This document shows positions 53,236 through 62,679 of a DNA stretch of 64,000 nt, one piece after another. The stretch covers positions 774,501 through 838,500 of the forward strand of contig NZ_CP022219.1 in NCBI RefSeq assembly GCF_004114915.1. The letters are read 5' to 3'. The stretch is from Bradyrhizobium guangxiense. Its GTDB lineage: Bacteria > Pseudomonadota > Alphaproteobacteria > Rhizobiales > Xanthobacteraceae. The notes beneath the pieces were generated by a model that ran no database searches, was not told where the DNA came from, and worked only from the letters and a program-made list of their open reading frames with translations. Both the position numbers and the translations under genes were made by a program. The number at the start of each line of letters is the position of its first letter. The stretch's first letter is position 1.

Positions 53236-54006
53236 ATGAAGCGAATCCGTCCCCTCAAGCGCAGGCCGAACCGCTCCGAGCCAAAACACAGGGAGCCGGA
53301 GGCCGTCGATCCGCGCAGTATCGACGACGATCCGGTGGTGCAGGGCATTTTGACCGCGATCAGCCAGAAGCGGCTCAAGCCGGGGGCCAAGCTCGGCGAG
53401 GACAAGCTCGCCTCTGCGTTCGGCACCACGCGGATTCACATCCGCCAGGCGCTGTCCCATCTCGCTTCGCGCAAGGTGGTGATGCAGATCCCCAACCGCG
53501 GCGCCTTCGTGTATCGGCCGAGCTGGGAGGAGGCGCAGGATATCTTTGCCGCGCGCCGCATCATCGAGACCGCAGCCGTGAGCGCCGCAATCGACCGGCT
53601 GGACAAAGCCGGCAGGGCCGAGCTGAAGGCGCATATGGAGCGCGAGGCGCGTCACGATCGCAACGACCGTTGGGCCTCGCTGTCGCTGACGGCGGAATTC
53701 CACATCCTGGTCGCCAAGCTCGCGGGCAACCGCGTGCTGCTGGAGATGTCGCGCGAGCTGATGCTGCGGACGTCGCTGGCGATCGCGACCTTCGAGCAGC
53801 CGGGCGAGCCGGATTGCTCGCCTGATGCACATCCCGACATCGGCGCACTGATCCTCGCGCGCGACAAGGCCGGCGCGATCCTCGCCATGCGTCATCACAT
53901 CGAGGAGATGGAGCAACGGATCCGGCCGACGGAGGGCGAGGACGAGGTCGACGAATTGACCGCGATCTTCAAGGAGATCGGCGCGCGAGTGCGGGCCGGC
54001 GCATAG
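53236..54006 (+). CDS. GntR-family regulator with FCD domain
   Basis: A 256-residue regulator. The winged helix is LKPGAKLGEDKLASAFGTTRIHIRQALSHLASRKVVMQIPNRGAFV, and the C-terminal FCD ligand domain starts EEAQDIFAARRIIETAAVSAAI and contains metal-ligand-type His residues in TAEFHILVAKLAGNRVL and AMRHHIEEME. The first 25 residues are very basic and may be an extension. Divergent from the importer operon and followed one base later by the racemase, so it probably senses the imported compound or a product of it. Confidence 0.92.
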   Translation: MKRIRPLKRRPNRSEPKHREPEAVDPRSIDDDPVVQGILTAISQKRLKPGAKLGEDKLASAFGTTRIHIRQALSHLASRKVVMQIPNRGAFVYRPSWEEAQDIFAARRIIETAAVSAAIDRLDKAGRAELKAHMEREARHDRNDRWASLSLTAEFHILVAKLAGNRVLLEMSRELMLRTSLAIATFEQPGEPDCSPDAHPDIGALILARDKAGAILAMRHHIEEMEQRIRPTEGEDEVDELTAIFKEIGARVRAGA

Positions 54007-54007
54007 C

Positions 54008-54664
54008 ATGGGCGGCCGGCGCATCCTCCTGATCAATCCGAACAGCAATGAGGCGACCACAGCCATGATGGTGGTGATTGCGAGGTCCGTTGCCGCCGAT
54101 GGTTTCGACATTGTCGGGGCCACCGCGACGCGTGCGCCCGGGATGATCGTCTCGGCGGATGCGCTGGAAGCATCTGCGCCGGAGGTCGAGGAGATCGCGC
54201 GGGTCAACAGCTGTGAGTGCGACGGCATCATCGTATCGGCATTTGGCGATCCCGGTCTCGCCGGGATCAAGGCCGCGATGAAGCTGCCTGCCATCGGCAT
54301 CGGCGAATCCGCGATGCTGGAAGCTGCCGAGGACGGTCGCCGGTTCGGCGTGGCGACTACGACGCCGCTGCTGAAAGCGAAGATCGATGCATTGCCTGAT
54401 GCGCTGGGGTTGCGATCGCTCTACACCGGCACGCGCGTTGCCGGCGGAGATCCGCATGAGCTCATGCACGATCCCGCACGGCTGCGCGCCGCTCTTGCCG
54501 CCGCGGTCGAGACCTGCATTGCGCAGGACGAGGCGGAGGCGGTGATCATCGGCGGTGGGCCGCTAGGTGAAGCGGCACGCGAGCTTCAGCCGATGTTCAC
54601 CGTGCCGGTCATCACGCCGATCCCGTCGGCCGTGCGGCGGATCATTCGCCTCGTTTCAGCATAA
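54008..54664 (+). CDS. Asp/Glu/hydantoin-racemase family protein (allantoin-racemase type)
   Basis: A 218-residue cofactor-independent racemase-fold enzyme. RILLINPNSNEATTAMMV is the hallmark of the hydantoin/allantoin racemase branch. The first catalytic Cys is expected near SCECDGIIVSAFGDPG. The second catalytic position, in the AVIIGGGPLGE segment, has Gly where the family usually shows GCAG, so the Cys pair may be incomplete. The gene follows the GntR regulator by one base. With the PuuE-like hydrolase it would convert both enantiomers of a ureide or hydantoin. Confidence 0.85.
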   Translation: MGGRRILLINPNSNEATTAMMVVIARSVAADGFDIVGATATRAPGMIVSADALEASAPEVEEIARVNSCECDGIIVSAFGDPGLAGIKAAMKLPAIGIGESAMLEAAEDGRRFGVATTTPLLKAKIDALPDALGLRSLYTGTRVAGGDPHELMHDPARLRAALAAAVETCIAQDEAEAVIIGGGPLGEAARELQPMFTVPVITPIPSAVRRIIRLVSA

Positions 54665-54810
54665 CGTCTGATTTTTCCGCGTCGCGGCATCGACCGTGAT
54701 GCGGAAAACTGTTTTCCTTGACATGAACTCTGCCGTGCTCGACGTGTAACGAGGTCGCGTGACGGCATGGGCGTGCCTCGCGCTAAGAAACGCAGCACGG
54801 GAAGGACGTC

Positions 54811-56532
54811 ATGAACGCGGGCCTCGACGAGAAGGACTACCTCGCAACCTTGCGTGGCCTGTGGGACAGGGCCTGGCCGAAAGGCATGCCGCGGTCGCCG
54901 AACTATCTGCACGGCGAAGTTCCCTTGACGGAATATCTGCGCGCCTGGGCGAAACGCAGTCCCGAGCGTCCCGCGGTGATCTTTTACGGCCACGTCACGA
55001 CCTATGCGGATCTCGACCGGCAGAGCGACCGCTTTGCGGCGCTGCTGGCGGCCAAGGGCGTAGGCAAGGGCGACCGCGTCGCGGTGTTCCTGCCGAACTG
55101 CCCGCAATTCCACGTCGTGTTCTTCGGCATCTTGAAGCTCGGCGCGATCCACGTCCCGGTCAGCCCGTTGTCGCGCGCGTTCGAGCTGTCTTACGAACTC
55201 AACGACACCCAGGCCGAGGTGATCGTCGCGCTCGACCAGCTCATGCCCGTCGTCGAGCAGGTCCGCGGCGAGGCGCGCCTGCGCGAGATCATCGTCACCA
55301 GCTTTGCCGACGTCGTTCCTGCTGCGCCGGCATTTCCCGCGCCGGACTCGATCCGCATGCCGCGCGTCGCAGTGCCGGACGCGACCGATCTGTTGCCCGC
55401 GCTCGCGGCAATGTCCGCACCTATGCCGCTGCCACCGCCCGGGCTCGATGACGTCGCCGCACTCAACTACACCGGCGGCACCACCGGCATGCCCAAGGGC
55501 TGCGTCCATACCCATCGCGACATGGTCTACACCGCTGCTGCCAATTACGGCATCTCGGTGCTGTCGGACGAGAGCAGCGTGTTCCTGTCGTTCTTTCCCG
55601 AGTTCTGGATCGCGGGCGAGAACTTTGGCCTGATCTTCCCGCTGTTCTCCGGCGCGACGCTGGTGCTGCTCGCGCGCTGGGATGCCGTCGGCGCGATGGC
55701 GGCGATCGACAAGTACAAGGTCACCATCACAGCGATGCCGGTCGACGGCGCAGTCGAGCTGATGGACCATCCGCGCTGGCGCGACTTCGATCTGTCGTCC
55801 CTGCAGCAGGTGCGTGTCGTCTCCTTCGTCAAGAAGCTCAACGCCGATTATCGCAAGCGCTGGAAGGATCTGACCGGCACGATCCTGATGGAGGCAGCGT
55901 GGGGCATGACCGAGACCCACACCTCCAACACGTTCACATCAGGCTTCCAGGACGACGATTTCGATCTCAACAATCAGCCGATCTTCGTCGGCCTGCCGGT
56001 GCCCGGCGCCGAGTTCAAGATCACCGATTTCGAGACCGGCGCGCTATTGCCGCTCGGCGCGGAAGGCGAGATCCGCGTGCGCACGCCCTCGCTGCTCAAG
56101 AGCTACTGGAACAAGCCGGAGGCGACCGCGGAGTCGCTGATCGACGGCTGGCTGCGCACCGGCGATATCGGCACCATCGACAAGGACGGCTTCCTGCACT
56201 TCCTCGGCCGCCGAAAGGAGATGCTGAAGGTCAAGGGCATGAGCGTGTTTCCGCCGGAGATCGAGGCGCTGCTCGGCCAGCACCCGAAGGTGCTGGGCTC
56301 CGGCGTGGTCGGGCGCGACGATCCGGACAAGGGCCAGGTGCCGGTGGCCTATATCCAGCTCAAGCCGGAGGCGGTCGGCACCATCTCCGCGGAGGATCTG
56401 CGCGCCTGGTGCGCCGAGCGCATGGCCATCTACAAGGTTCCGGACGTGCGCATTATCGAGGCCCTGCCGCTGACGGCGACGGGCAAGGTGAAGAAGCAGG
56501 ACCTCGACCCAAATTGTCCTGCTGCTGTCTGA
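54811..56532 (+). CDS. AMP-forming acyl-CoA ligase
   Basis: A 573-residue ANL-superfamily enzyme. Motifs are LNYTGGTTGMPKGCVHTH (ATP-binding loop), MEAAWGMTETHTSN (A5), GWLRTGDIGTIDKDGFLHFLGRRKEMLKVKGMSVFP (A7-A8) and LTATGKVKKQDLD with the C-terminal catalytic Lys. The substrate is a carboxylic acid of unknown type. The carboxylase gene begins immediately after the stop, so the ligase probably makes the acyl-CoA that the next enzyme carboxylates. Confidence 0.93.
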   Translation: MNAGLDEKDYLATLRGLWDRAWPKGMPRSPNYLHGEVPLTEYLRAWAKRSPERPAVIFYGHVTTYADLDRQSDRFAALLAAKGVGKGDRVAVFLPNCPQFHVVFFGILKLGAIHVPVSPLSRAFELSYELNDTQAEVIVALDQLMPVVEQVRGEARLREIIVTSFADVVPAAPAFPAPDSIRMPRVAVPDATDLLPALAAMSAPMPLPPPGLDDVAALNYTGGTTGMPKGCVHTHRDMVYTAAANYGISVLSDESSVFLSFFPEFWIAGENFGLIFPLFSGATLVLLARWDAVGAMAAIDKYKVTITAMPVDGAVELMDHPRWRDFDLSSLQQVRVVSFVKKLNADYRKRWKDLTGTILMEAAWGMTETHTSNTFTSGFQDDDFDLNNQPIFVGLPVPGAEFKITDFETGALLPLGAEGEIRVRTPSLLKSYWNKPEATAESLIDGWLRTGDIGTIDKDGFLHFLGRRKEMLKVKGMSVFPPEIEALLGQHPKVLGSGVVGRDDPDKGQVPVAYIQLKPEAVGTISAEDLRAWCAERMAIYKVPDVRIIEALPLTATGKVKKQDLDPNCPAAV

Positions 56533-56544
56533 ATGAGAGAGACG

Positions 56545-59500
56545 ATGTCGTTCAAAAAGCTCCTGATCGCCAATCGCGGCGAGATCGCCATCCGTATCGC
56601 GCGCGCGGCGGCCGACGCCGGCATTGCGACCGTTGCGATCCATCCCGCCGACGATGCGCTGTCGCTGCACGTGCGTGTGGCCGACGAGGCGGTCGAAATC
56701 CCCGGTCGCGGCGCCCGGGCCTATCTCGATATCGATGCGGTGGTGAAGGCGGCGAACAGCGCGGGCTGTGATGCCGTGCATCCCGGCTACGGTTTCCTCA
56801 GCGAGAACGCGGCATTCGCCAAGGCCTGCGCCGATGCAGGCATTGCCTTCGTCGGGCCCAAACCGGCCGCGCTCGAATTGTTTGGCGACAAGGTCGCGGC
56901 GCGGCAATTGGCAAAACGCTGCGCCGTTCCGATCATCGCCGGCACCAGCGGGCCTTCCTCGCTGGAGGAGATTGCGGCGTTCTTCGCTTCGCTCGGCAGC
57001 AATGCGGCGATCGTGATCAAGGCGATTGCCGGCGGCGGCGGGCGCGGCATGCGCGTGGTGGAGAACGCGGGCGATCTTGCGGAGGCCTATGCGCGCTGCC
57101 AGTCCGAGGCCACGGCGGCCTTCGGCTTCGATGGCGTCTATGCCGAGCGGCTGATCCGGCAGGCGCGCCATATCGAGGTGCAGATCATCGGCGACAAGCA
57201 TGGCGCGATCTCTCATCTCTGGGAACGCGAATGCACCATCCAGCGCCGGCATCAGAAGCTGGTCGAGGTCGCGCCGAGCCCGTCCCTGAGCGATCCCTTG
57301 CGCGGCCGCATCATCGATGCGGCAAAGCAGCTTGCGACGGCCGCCTCTTACGACAATCTCGGCACATTCGAGTTCCTGGTCGACGGCACCGCCGAGGACA
57401 GCTTCGCCTTCATCGAGGCCAACCCGCGGCTCCAGGTCGAGCACACCGTGACCGAAGAGGTGCTCGGTGTCGACCTCGTCCGCGCCCAGCTCGCGGTCGC
57501 CGCAGGCAGCACGCTGGCTTCGCTGGGTCTTGCGCAGGGCTCGATCCCGAAACCGCGCGGCCATGCCATGCAGCTTCGCGTCAACATGGAGACGCTGGAC
57601 GAGACGGGCGCAACGCATCCGACCGGCGGCGTGCTCGCCGTGTTCGAGCCGCCGTCGGGCCCCGGCGTTCGGGTCGATAGTTTTGGCTATGCCGGCTACA
57701 AGACCAGCGCCGCCTTCGACTCGCTGCTGGCCAAGGTGATCGTGCATACGCCGGGCGAGGCCTGGCACGACGTCGTCGCCAAGGCCTCGCGCGCCTTGCG
57801 CGAATTCCGGATCGACGGCGTCGTCACCAACATCGCCTTCCTTCAGGCGGTGCTCGCGCATCCCGATTTCAGGACCAACCGCATCGCGACCGACTTCATC
57901 GACCGCAATATCGCAAAGCTCGTCGATGCCGCCGATGGCGCGGCAAAGCCGCTCTATTTTGCCGCGACGGAGCGGGGCAGCGCGCACGGCACGGAAGGGC
58001 ATGTCGCACAGGTCGTGCCGGAAGGCACGGTAATGGTTGCGGCGCCCCTGCAGGGAACCATCGTCACCATCCAGGTGAAGGAAGGCGAGATCGTACGCCC
58101 GGGCCAGCAGCTTGCCGTGATCGAGTCCATGAAGATGGAGCATCTCGTGATGGCCGAGCAGGGCGGACGGGTGACAAAACTCGTCGCAGGCGACGGCGAC
58201 ACGCTGCTGCATGGCGAAGCGATCATGTATCTCGAACCGCTCGACGTTGCGGCCGATAGCGCGGCGCAGGAAGTGGATATCGATCTTGACCACATCCGCC
58301 CCGACCTCGCCGAGCTGATCGCACGCCAGGCCAACACGCTCGACGAAAACCGCCCGGCCTCGGTCGAGCGGCGCCGCAACACCAACCAGCGCACCGCGCG
58401 CGAGAACGTCGCCCAGCTCGTCGACGACGGCTCCTTCATGGAGTACGGCAGCCTTGCGATCGCGGCGCAGCGACGCCGGCGCAAGCTCGACGACCTCATC
58501 AAGAACACGCCGGCCGACGGCCTCGTCATGGGCGTCGCCACGGTGAACGCCGAGAAGTTCGGGCCCGAGGGCGCGCGCTGCATCGTCGTGGCCTATGACT
58601 ACACCGTGCTCGCGGGCACGCAGGGCCACATGAATCACAAGAAGATCGACCGCATGCTGACGCTGGCGGAAGACTGGCGCGTGCCGCTGGTGTTCTATGC
58701 CGAAGGTGGCGGCGGCCGGCCTGGCGACACCGACCGGCTCGGCATGACCGGCCTCGACGGCCCGTCCTTCGTGCAGTTCGCAAGGCTCTCCGGCCTCGTG
58801 CCGGTGGTGGGCGTCGTCTCCGGCTATTGCTTTGCCGGCAACGCCGCGATGCTCGGCTGCTGCGATGTCATCATCGCGACCAAGAACGCTTCGATCGGCA
58901 TGGGCGGTCCCGCCATGATCGAGGGCGGCGGCCTCGGGGTCTATCATCCGGCCGAGGTCGGCCCGGTTTCGTTCCAGTCGCCGAACGGCGTCATCGATAT
59001 CCTGGTCGAGGATGAGGAGGAGGCGACGAGGGTTGCGCAGAAGTATCTGTCCTATTTCCAGGGCGCGGTGACGGATTGGGAGGCCGCCGACCAACGCCTG
59101 CTGCGCCGCGCCATCCCCGAGAACCGGTTGCGCGTCTACGACATCCGCAGCGTGATCGACCTCGTCGCCGACAAGGACAGCGCGCTGGAGCTGCGCCGCG
59201 ACTACGGCGTTGGCATGATCACCGCGCTGATCCGCATCGAAGGCAAGCCGTTCGGCCTGATCGCCAACAATCCGCGCCATCTCGGCGGCGCCATCGATGC
59301 CGATGCCGGCGACAAGGCCGCGCGCTTCCTCCAGCTCTGCGACGCCTTCGATCTGCCGATCGTCTCGCTCTGCGACACGCCCGGCTTCATGGTCGGCCCG
59401 GAAGCCGAGAAGACCGCAATCGTGCGCCATGTCTCCCGCATGTTCGTGACCGGCGCCAGCCTCACCGTGCCGCTGTTCGGCATCGTGCTGCGCAAGGGCT

Positions 59501-59850
59501 ATGGCCTCGGTGCGCAGTCGATGATCGGCGGCGGCTTTCACGCCTCGTTCTTCACCGCGGCCTGGCCGACCGGCGAGTTCGGCGGCATGGGGCTCGAAGG
59601 CTATGTCCGCCTTGGCTTCCGCAAGGAGATGGAGGCGATCGCCGACCCCGAGGAGCGCGAGACCTACTACCGCAACAAGGTCGCCGAGCTCTATGCCAAC
59701 GGCAAGGCGGTCTCGATCGCCTCGGTGTTCGAGATCGACAACGTCATCGCCCCCGCCGAAACGCGGCGCTGGATCATGGCCGGGCTCCGTTCGGTGCCGA
59801 AGCCGCCGGCCAGAACCGGGAAGAAGCGGCCGTGCATCGACACGTGGTGA
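56545..59850 (+). CDS. Single-chain multidomain acyl-CoA carboxylase
   Basis: A protein of about 1,100 residues uniting all activities of a biotin-dependent acyl-CoA carboxylase. The biotin carboxylase occupies roughly residues 1-450 (KLLIANRGEIAIRIARAAAD, KAIAGGGGRGMRVV, IEANPRLQVEHTVTEEVLG). A linker and biotin-carrier domain with the biotinylated Lys530 in IESMKMEHLV follow. The carboxyltransferase runs from about 590 to the end (AYDYTVLAGTQGHMNHKKID, IEGGGLGVYHPAEVGP, PIVSLCDTPGFMVGPEAEK). This is the architecture of single-chain long-chain acyl-CoA carboxylases known from Mycobacterium and Rhodopseudomonas. An ATG at 56533 adds four residues. Operon with the ligase. Confidence 0.94.
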   Translation: MSFKKLLIANRGEIAIRIARAAADAGIATVAIHPADDALSLHVRVADEAVEIPGRGARAYLDIDAVVKAANSAGCDAVHPGYGFLSENAAFAKACADAGIAFVGPKPAALELFGDKVAARQLAKRCAVPIIAGTSGPSSLEEIAAFFASLGSNAAIVIKAIAGGGGRGMRVVENAGDLAEAYARCQSEATAAFGFDGVYAERLIRQARHIEVQIIGDKHGAISHLWERECTIQRRHQKLVEVAPSPSLSDPLRGRIIDAAKQLATAASYDNLGTFEFLVDGTAEDSFAFIEANPRLQVEHTVTEEVLGVDLVRAQLAVAAGSTLASLGLAQGSIPKPRGHAMQLRVNMETLDETGATHPTGGVLAVFEPPSGPGVRVDSFGYAGYKTSAAFDSLLAKVIVHTPGEAWHDVVAKASRALREFRIDGVVTNIAFLQAVLAHPDFRTNRIATDFIDRNIAKLVDAADGAAKPLYFAATERGSAHGTEGHVAQVVPEGTVMVAAPLQGTIVTIQVKEGEIVRPGQQLAVIESMKMEHLVMAEQGGRVTKLVAGDGDTLLHGEAIMYLEPLDVAADSAAQEVDIDLDHIRPDLAELIARQANTLDENRPASVERRRNTNQRTARENVAQLVDDGSFMEYGSLAIAAQRRRRKLDDLIKNTPADGLVMGVATVNAEKFGPEGARCIVVAYDYTVLAGTQGHMNHKKIDRMLTLAEDWRVPLVFYAEGGGGRPGDTDRLGMTGLDGPSFVQFARLSGLVPVVGVVSGYCFAGNAAMLGCCDVIIATKNASIGMGGPAMIEGGGLGVYHPAEVGPVSFQSPNGVIDILVEDEEEATRVAQKYLSYFQGAVTDWEAADQRLLRRAIPENRLRVYDIRSVIDLVADKDSALELRRDYGVGMITALIRIEGKPFGLIANNPRHLGGAIDADAGDKAARFLQLCDAFDLPIVSLCDTPGFMVGPEAEKTAIVRHVSRMFVTGASLTVPLFGIVLRKGYGLGAQSMIGGGFHASFFTAAWPTGEFGGMGLEGYVRLGFRKEMEAIADPEERETYYRNKVAELYANGKAVSIASVFEIDNVIAPAETRRWIMAGLRSVPKPPARTGKKRPCIDTW

Positions 59851-59876
59851 GCGCAGTGCAGCAATAGCAATGTGAC

Positions 59877-59976
59877 GTCATTCCGGGGCGCGCGTAAGCG
59901 CGAACCCGGAATCCCGGGCTTCTCAGGTGCGCAATTGCGCACCATAGTTCGATGCTTCGCATCGCCCCGGAATGAC
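59877..59976. repeat. Dispersed ATTCCGGGG repeat with a TGCGCAATTGCGCA palindrome
   Basis: GTCATTCCGGGGCGCGCG ... GCCCCGGAATGAC, with GGTGCGCAATTGCGCACC at 59926-59943 inside. Separates the carboxylase operon from the AcoR-type regulator. Confidence 0.85.
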
Positions 59977-60077
59977 GAGAAGAGGCAGCACACCGAGTCC
60001 CCGCTCCCTGTTCCCGATTGACATCCCCGCCTGTGGTGCCAGACTTTGCACAATAATACAGGGTGGAGACGTCCGCG

Positions 60078-61931
60078 ATGGCCAGCCTTTCGGCCTCGAA
60101 CCATGTCGCCCGTGTCTTGTCGGTCGCCAATCATGTGGCCGACGTGGATGCCTCTTCGCGAATTGCCAATTCCTGGCGGCGCTCCCTGATCAACCACAAG
60201 CTCGATCCCGCCCGCTGGGGACCGCCGCAGACGCTGACCGAAGCCGAAATCCGGCATGTCGCCGAGCCGATGGAGCAGTTGATCCGGCTTGCGACGCCGG
60301 AGCTCGAAAACCTGGCGCGGGTGCTGCGTGAGGCCGGCTATTGCGTCAATCTTGCTGACGCGAACGCAACCATGCTGTTCAGTCGACTGCCGGGGGAAGC
60401 CGACGCAAGGATGTTTCTGGACTGGAAGATCTACACCGGCTCGAACTTCGCCGAGACCTTCGAGGGCACCAACGGGCTCGGCACTGCGCTCGCCGAAGAG
60501 AAGCCGATCCTGGTGCATCGTGACGAGCATTTTCGCGCGCAATGGCACATGTTCTCCTGCGCCGTGGCGCCGCTGTTCGACCAGGCTGGACGTCTTGCAG
60601 GTGCGGTGAACATCACCTCCTGCCGCGAGGATCTGGAGCGTGCGGCGCACCAGCTTGCGCTCGCAGTGACGATGGAGGCGACGCGGCGGATGGAGGGCGC
60701 GATCTTCCGCGGCCATTTCCGCAACGCCTGGATCGCGACCGTGCCCGGCGACGGCGGCAGCGGCCTGATCGCCTATGACGACGACCGCCGCATCGTCGGC
60801 CCCTGCCGCTCTGCGCGTGCGCTGCTCGACCTCACCGATGGCCTGATCGCTTCTGGCATCGACCTGTCGCGCTACATCAGGTTCGATCATCACGCCGCGC
60901 GCGGTGCGGACGAGATGGTCGAGCTGCGGCGCGCCGACGGCAGTCCGCTGGGCCGCGGCCATGTTGCCCCGCCGATGCGTGCAAGGTCGCATGCGCCGCG
61001 CCGTGATGTACCCGTCGACCGTTTCGATGCGCTGCACCGGCTCGCCGGCCGCGATCCCGGGATGGTCAAAAGCGTGAAGCGGCTCCGGGCCGTTATCGAT
61101 CGCGATCTGCCGGTGCTGCTGCAGGGCGAGACCGGCGTTGGCAAGGACGTGTTCGCGCGCGCCATTCATGCAGCGAGCAACCGGGCGCGCAGCAATTATG
61201 TCGCGCTGAACTGCGCGGCGATGCCCGAGAGCCTGATCGACGCCGAATTGTTCGGCTATGAGGCCGGCGCCTTCACCGGCGCGCGCCGCGACGGCTCGAA
61301 GGGCCTGATCGTGCAGGCCCATGGCGGCACGCTGTTCCTGGACGAGATCGGCGACATGCCGATCGCGCTGCAGACGCGCCTGTTGCGCGTTCTGGAAAAC
61401 CGCGAGGTCTGGCCGCTCGGCGCGCTCAAGCCCGTGGCGGTCGACATCCGCCTGATCAGCGCCACCCACCGCGACCTCGGCCGCATGGCGGAGGAGGGCG
61501 CCTTCCGCGCCGATCTCTATTTCCGTCTGCGCGGCATTGCGGTGCGGCTGCCAGCCCTGCGCGAGCGGGCCGACCGCGACGATATCATCCGCCAGATCGC
61601 GCGCGAGGAAGCCCCGGGCTGCAGGCTTTCAGAGCAGGCCTGGTCGCTGTTGTCGGCCTATCCCTATCCCGGCAATATGCGCCAGCTTCGCCACGTGCTG
61701 CGGCTCGCCGGTTGCACCGCGGAGAACGGCGTCATCACGGATGCCGATCTCGACCTGCCGCCGTTCGGCGGGCGGACCGAGCCCGACCTCGAAGCAGCCG
61801 AGCGTGCCACGATCGTGGAGGCCCTGCGCAAGCATGGCGGCCGCGTCAACGAAGCCGCACGCGCGCTCAAGCTCAGCCGTGCGACGCTGTATCGCAAGAT
61901 CAAGGCCATGAAGATCGAGACGGCGCAGTAG
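60078..61931 (+). CDS. AcoR-type sigma-54-dependent transcriptional activator
   Basis: A 617-residue enhancer-binding protein. The N-terminal GAF-like sensor region (about residues 60-200, with FEGTNGLGTALAEEKPILVHRDEHF) is typical of AcoR-family activators. The AAA+ domain has Walker A LQGETGVGKDVFAR (about residue 350), the sigma-54 contact loop GAFTGA (about residue 396), Walker B GGTLFLDEIGDMP and a C-terminal Fis-type HTH (HGGRVNEAARALKLSRATLYRKIK). GGAGA lies before the ATG at 60078; GTG at 60063 is an alternative. A sigma-54 promoter with upstream inverted repeats lies before the monooxygenase gene at 63.8 kb, its likely target. Confidence 0.93.
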   Translation: MASLSASNHVARVLSVANHVADVDASSRIANSWRRSLINHKLDPARWGPPQTLTEAEIRHVAEPMEQLIRLATPELENLARVLREAGYCVNLADANATMLFSRLPGEADARMFLDWKIYTGSNFAETFEGTNGLGTALAEEKPILVHRDEHFRAQWHMFSCAVAPLFDQAGRLAGAVNITSCREDLERAAHQLALAVTMEATRRMEGAIFRGHFRNAWIATVPGDGGSGLIAYDDDRRIVGPCRSARALLDLTDGLIASGIDLSRYIRFDHHAARGADEMVELRRADGSPLGRGHVAPPMRARSHAPRRDVPVDRFDALHRLAGRDPGMVKSVKRLRAVIDRDLPVLLQGETGVGKDVFARAIHAASNRARSNYVALNCAAMPESLIDAELFGYEAGAFTGARRDGSKGLIVQAHGGTLFLDEIGDMPIALQTRLLRVLENREVWPLGALKPVAVDIRLISATHRDLGRMAEEGAFRADLYFRLRGIAVRLPALRERADRDDIIRQIAREEAPGCRLSEQAWSLLSAYPYPGNMRQLRHVLRLAGCTAENGVITDADLDLPPFGGRTEPDLEAAERATIVEALRKHGGRVNEAARALKLSRATLYRKIKAMKIETAQ

Positions 61932-61950
61932 CATTCTCCGCGAGGCCGGA

Positions 61951-62045
61951 ATCGTAGGGTGGGCAAAGGCGCACTTGCGCCGTGCCCACGTCATCTCACC
62001 AAATAGTCAGGACGTGGGCACGCTTCGCTTTGCTCACCCTACGAT
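61951..62045. repeat. Dispersed repeat, GTAGGGTGGGCAAAG family
   Basis: ATCGTAGGGTGGGCAAAG ... CTTTGCTCACCCTACGAT inverted ends with inner GTGCCCACGTC/GACGTGGGCAC arms. Same family as 5601-5668. Between convergent genes. Confidence 0.82.
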
Positions 62046-62067
62046 ACTGCGTTCGCGGGGAGAACCC

Positions 62068-62622
62068 TTACGAAAAATCCGTCCAGCTCAGATGCCGGGC
62101 ATCGAGGTCGCCAATCGTCATGTTCTCGCGGATCTCGCGCGGCGTGTGGAAATTGCTGCGCAAGTACACCAACGGCGTGGCGGCGGCGGAATGCGAGGCG
62201 CTGCGGACCTCGCCGACGAAGATTGAATGCGTCGTGGTCTCGAACTCCTGCGCGAGCACGCAATCGAATGCCGCGACCGCATCGGTCAGCACCGGGGCGC
62301 CCGTCGCCCCGCGCGTCCACTGGCCGAACGCAAAGCGGTCGTCGCCGTTGATACCCTTCTGGCCGCTGAAGGTGAGCGCGAGCAGCGCGTGATCCTCGTG
62401 CAGGAAGTTGATCGCAAACGCGCCTTCCTCGCGGATGCGCGCATGAGCGCTGGCGTTGCGGTTGACGCAGACGATGAGCGAGGGCGGCGAGTCCGACAGC
62501 GAGCAGGCCGAGGTCACCGTCAGCCCGGTGCGCTTGCCCTGCTCGGCCCCGACCGTCACCAGCGCCACGGCACCGGCGCATTGGCGCATCGCCTGCTTGA
62601 AATCCTTGGCGTCGACCGTCAC
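62068..62622 (-). CDS. Flavin reductase (HpaC-like)
   Basis: A 184-residue FMN-binding split-barrel protein. FKQAMRQCAGAVALVTVGAE, TGLTVTSACSLSDSPPSLIVCVN and INFLHEDHALLALTFSG are the conserved HpaC/NtaB-type elements, followed by LAQEFETTTHSIFVGEVRSA. It reduces flavin with NAD(P)H and hands it to a monooxygenase. It lies 57 bp downstream of the luciferase-like gene on the same strand, so the two form a two-component monooxygenase operon. Confidence 0.92.
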   Translation of the reverse strand: MTVDAKDFKQAMRQCAGAVALVTVGAEQGKRTGLTVTSACSLSDSPPSLIVCVNRNASAHARIREEGAFAINFLHEDHALLALTFSGQKGINGDDRFAFGQWTRGATGAPVLTDAVAAFDCVLAQEFETTTHSIFVGEVRSASHSAAATPLVYLRSNFHTPREIRENMTIGDLDARHLSWTDFS

Positions 62623-62679
62623 GTCGATGTCTCCGAAATAGATGCGGGTGCGGAAAGTTTGCGCCGCACCCGCTGGCGG

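Noticed and set aside
56044..59541. 1,165-codon open frame antisense to the acyl-CoA carboxylase
   Set aside because: Long antisense frames arise when codon third positions are GC-rich. The composition is Arg/Ala/Asp/His-rich without motifs, while the plus strand encodes an unmistakable carboxylase.
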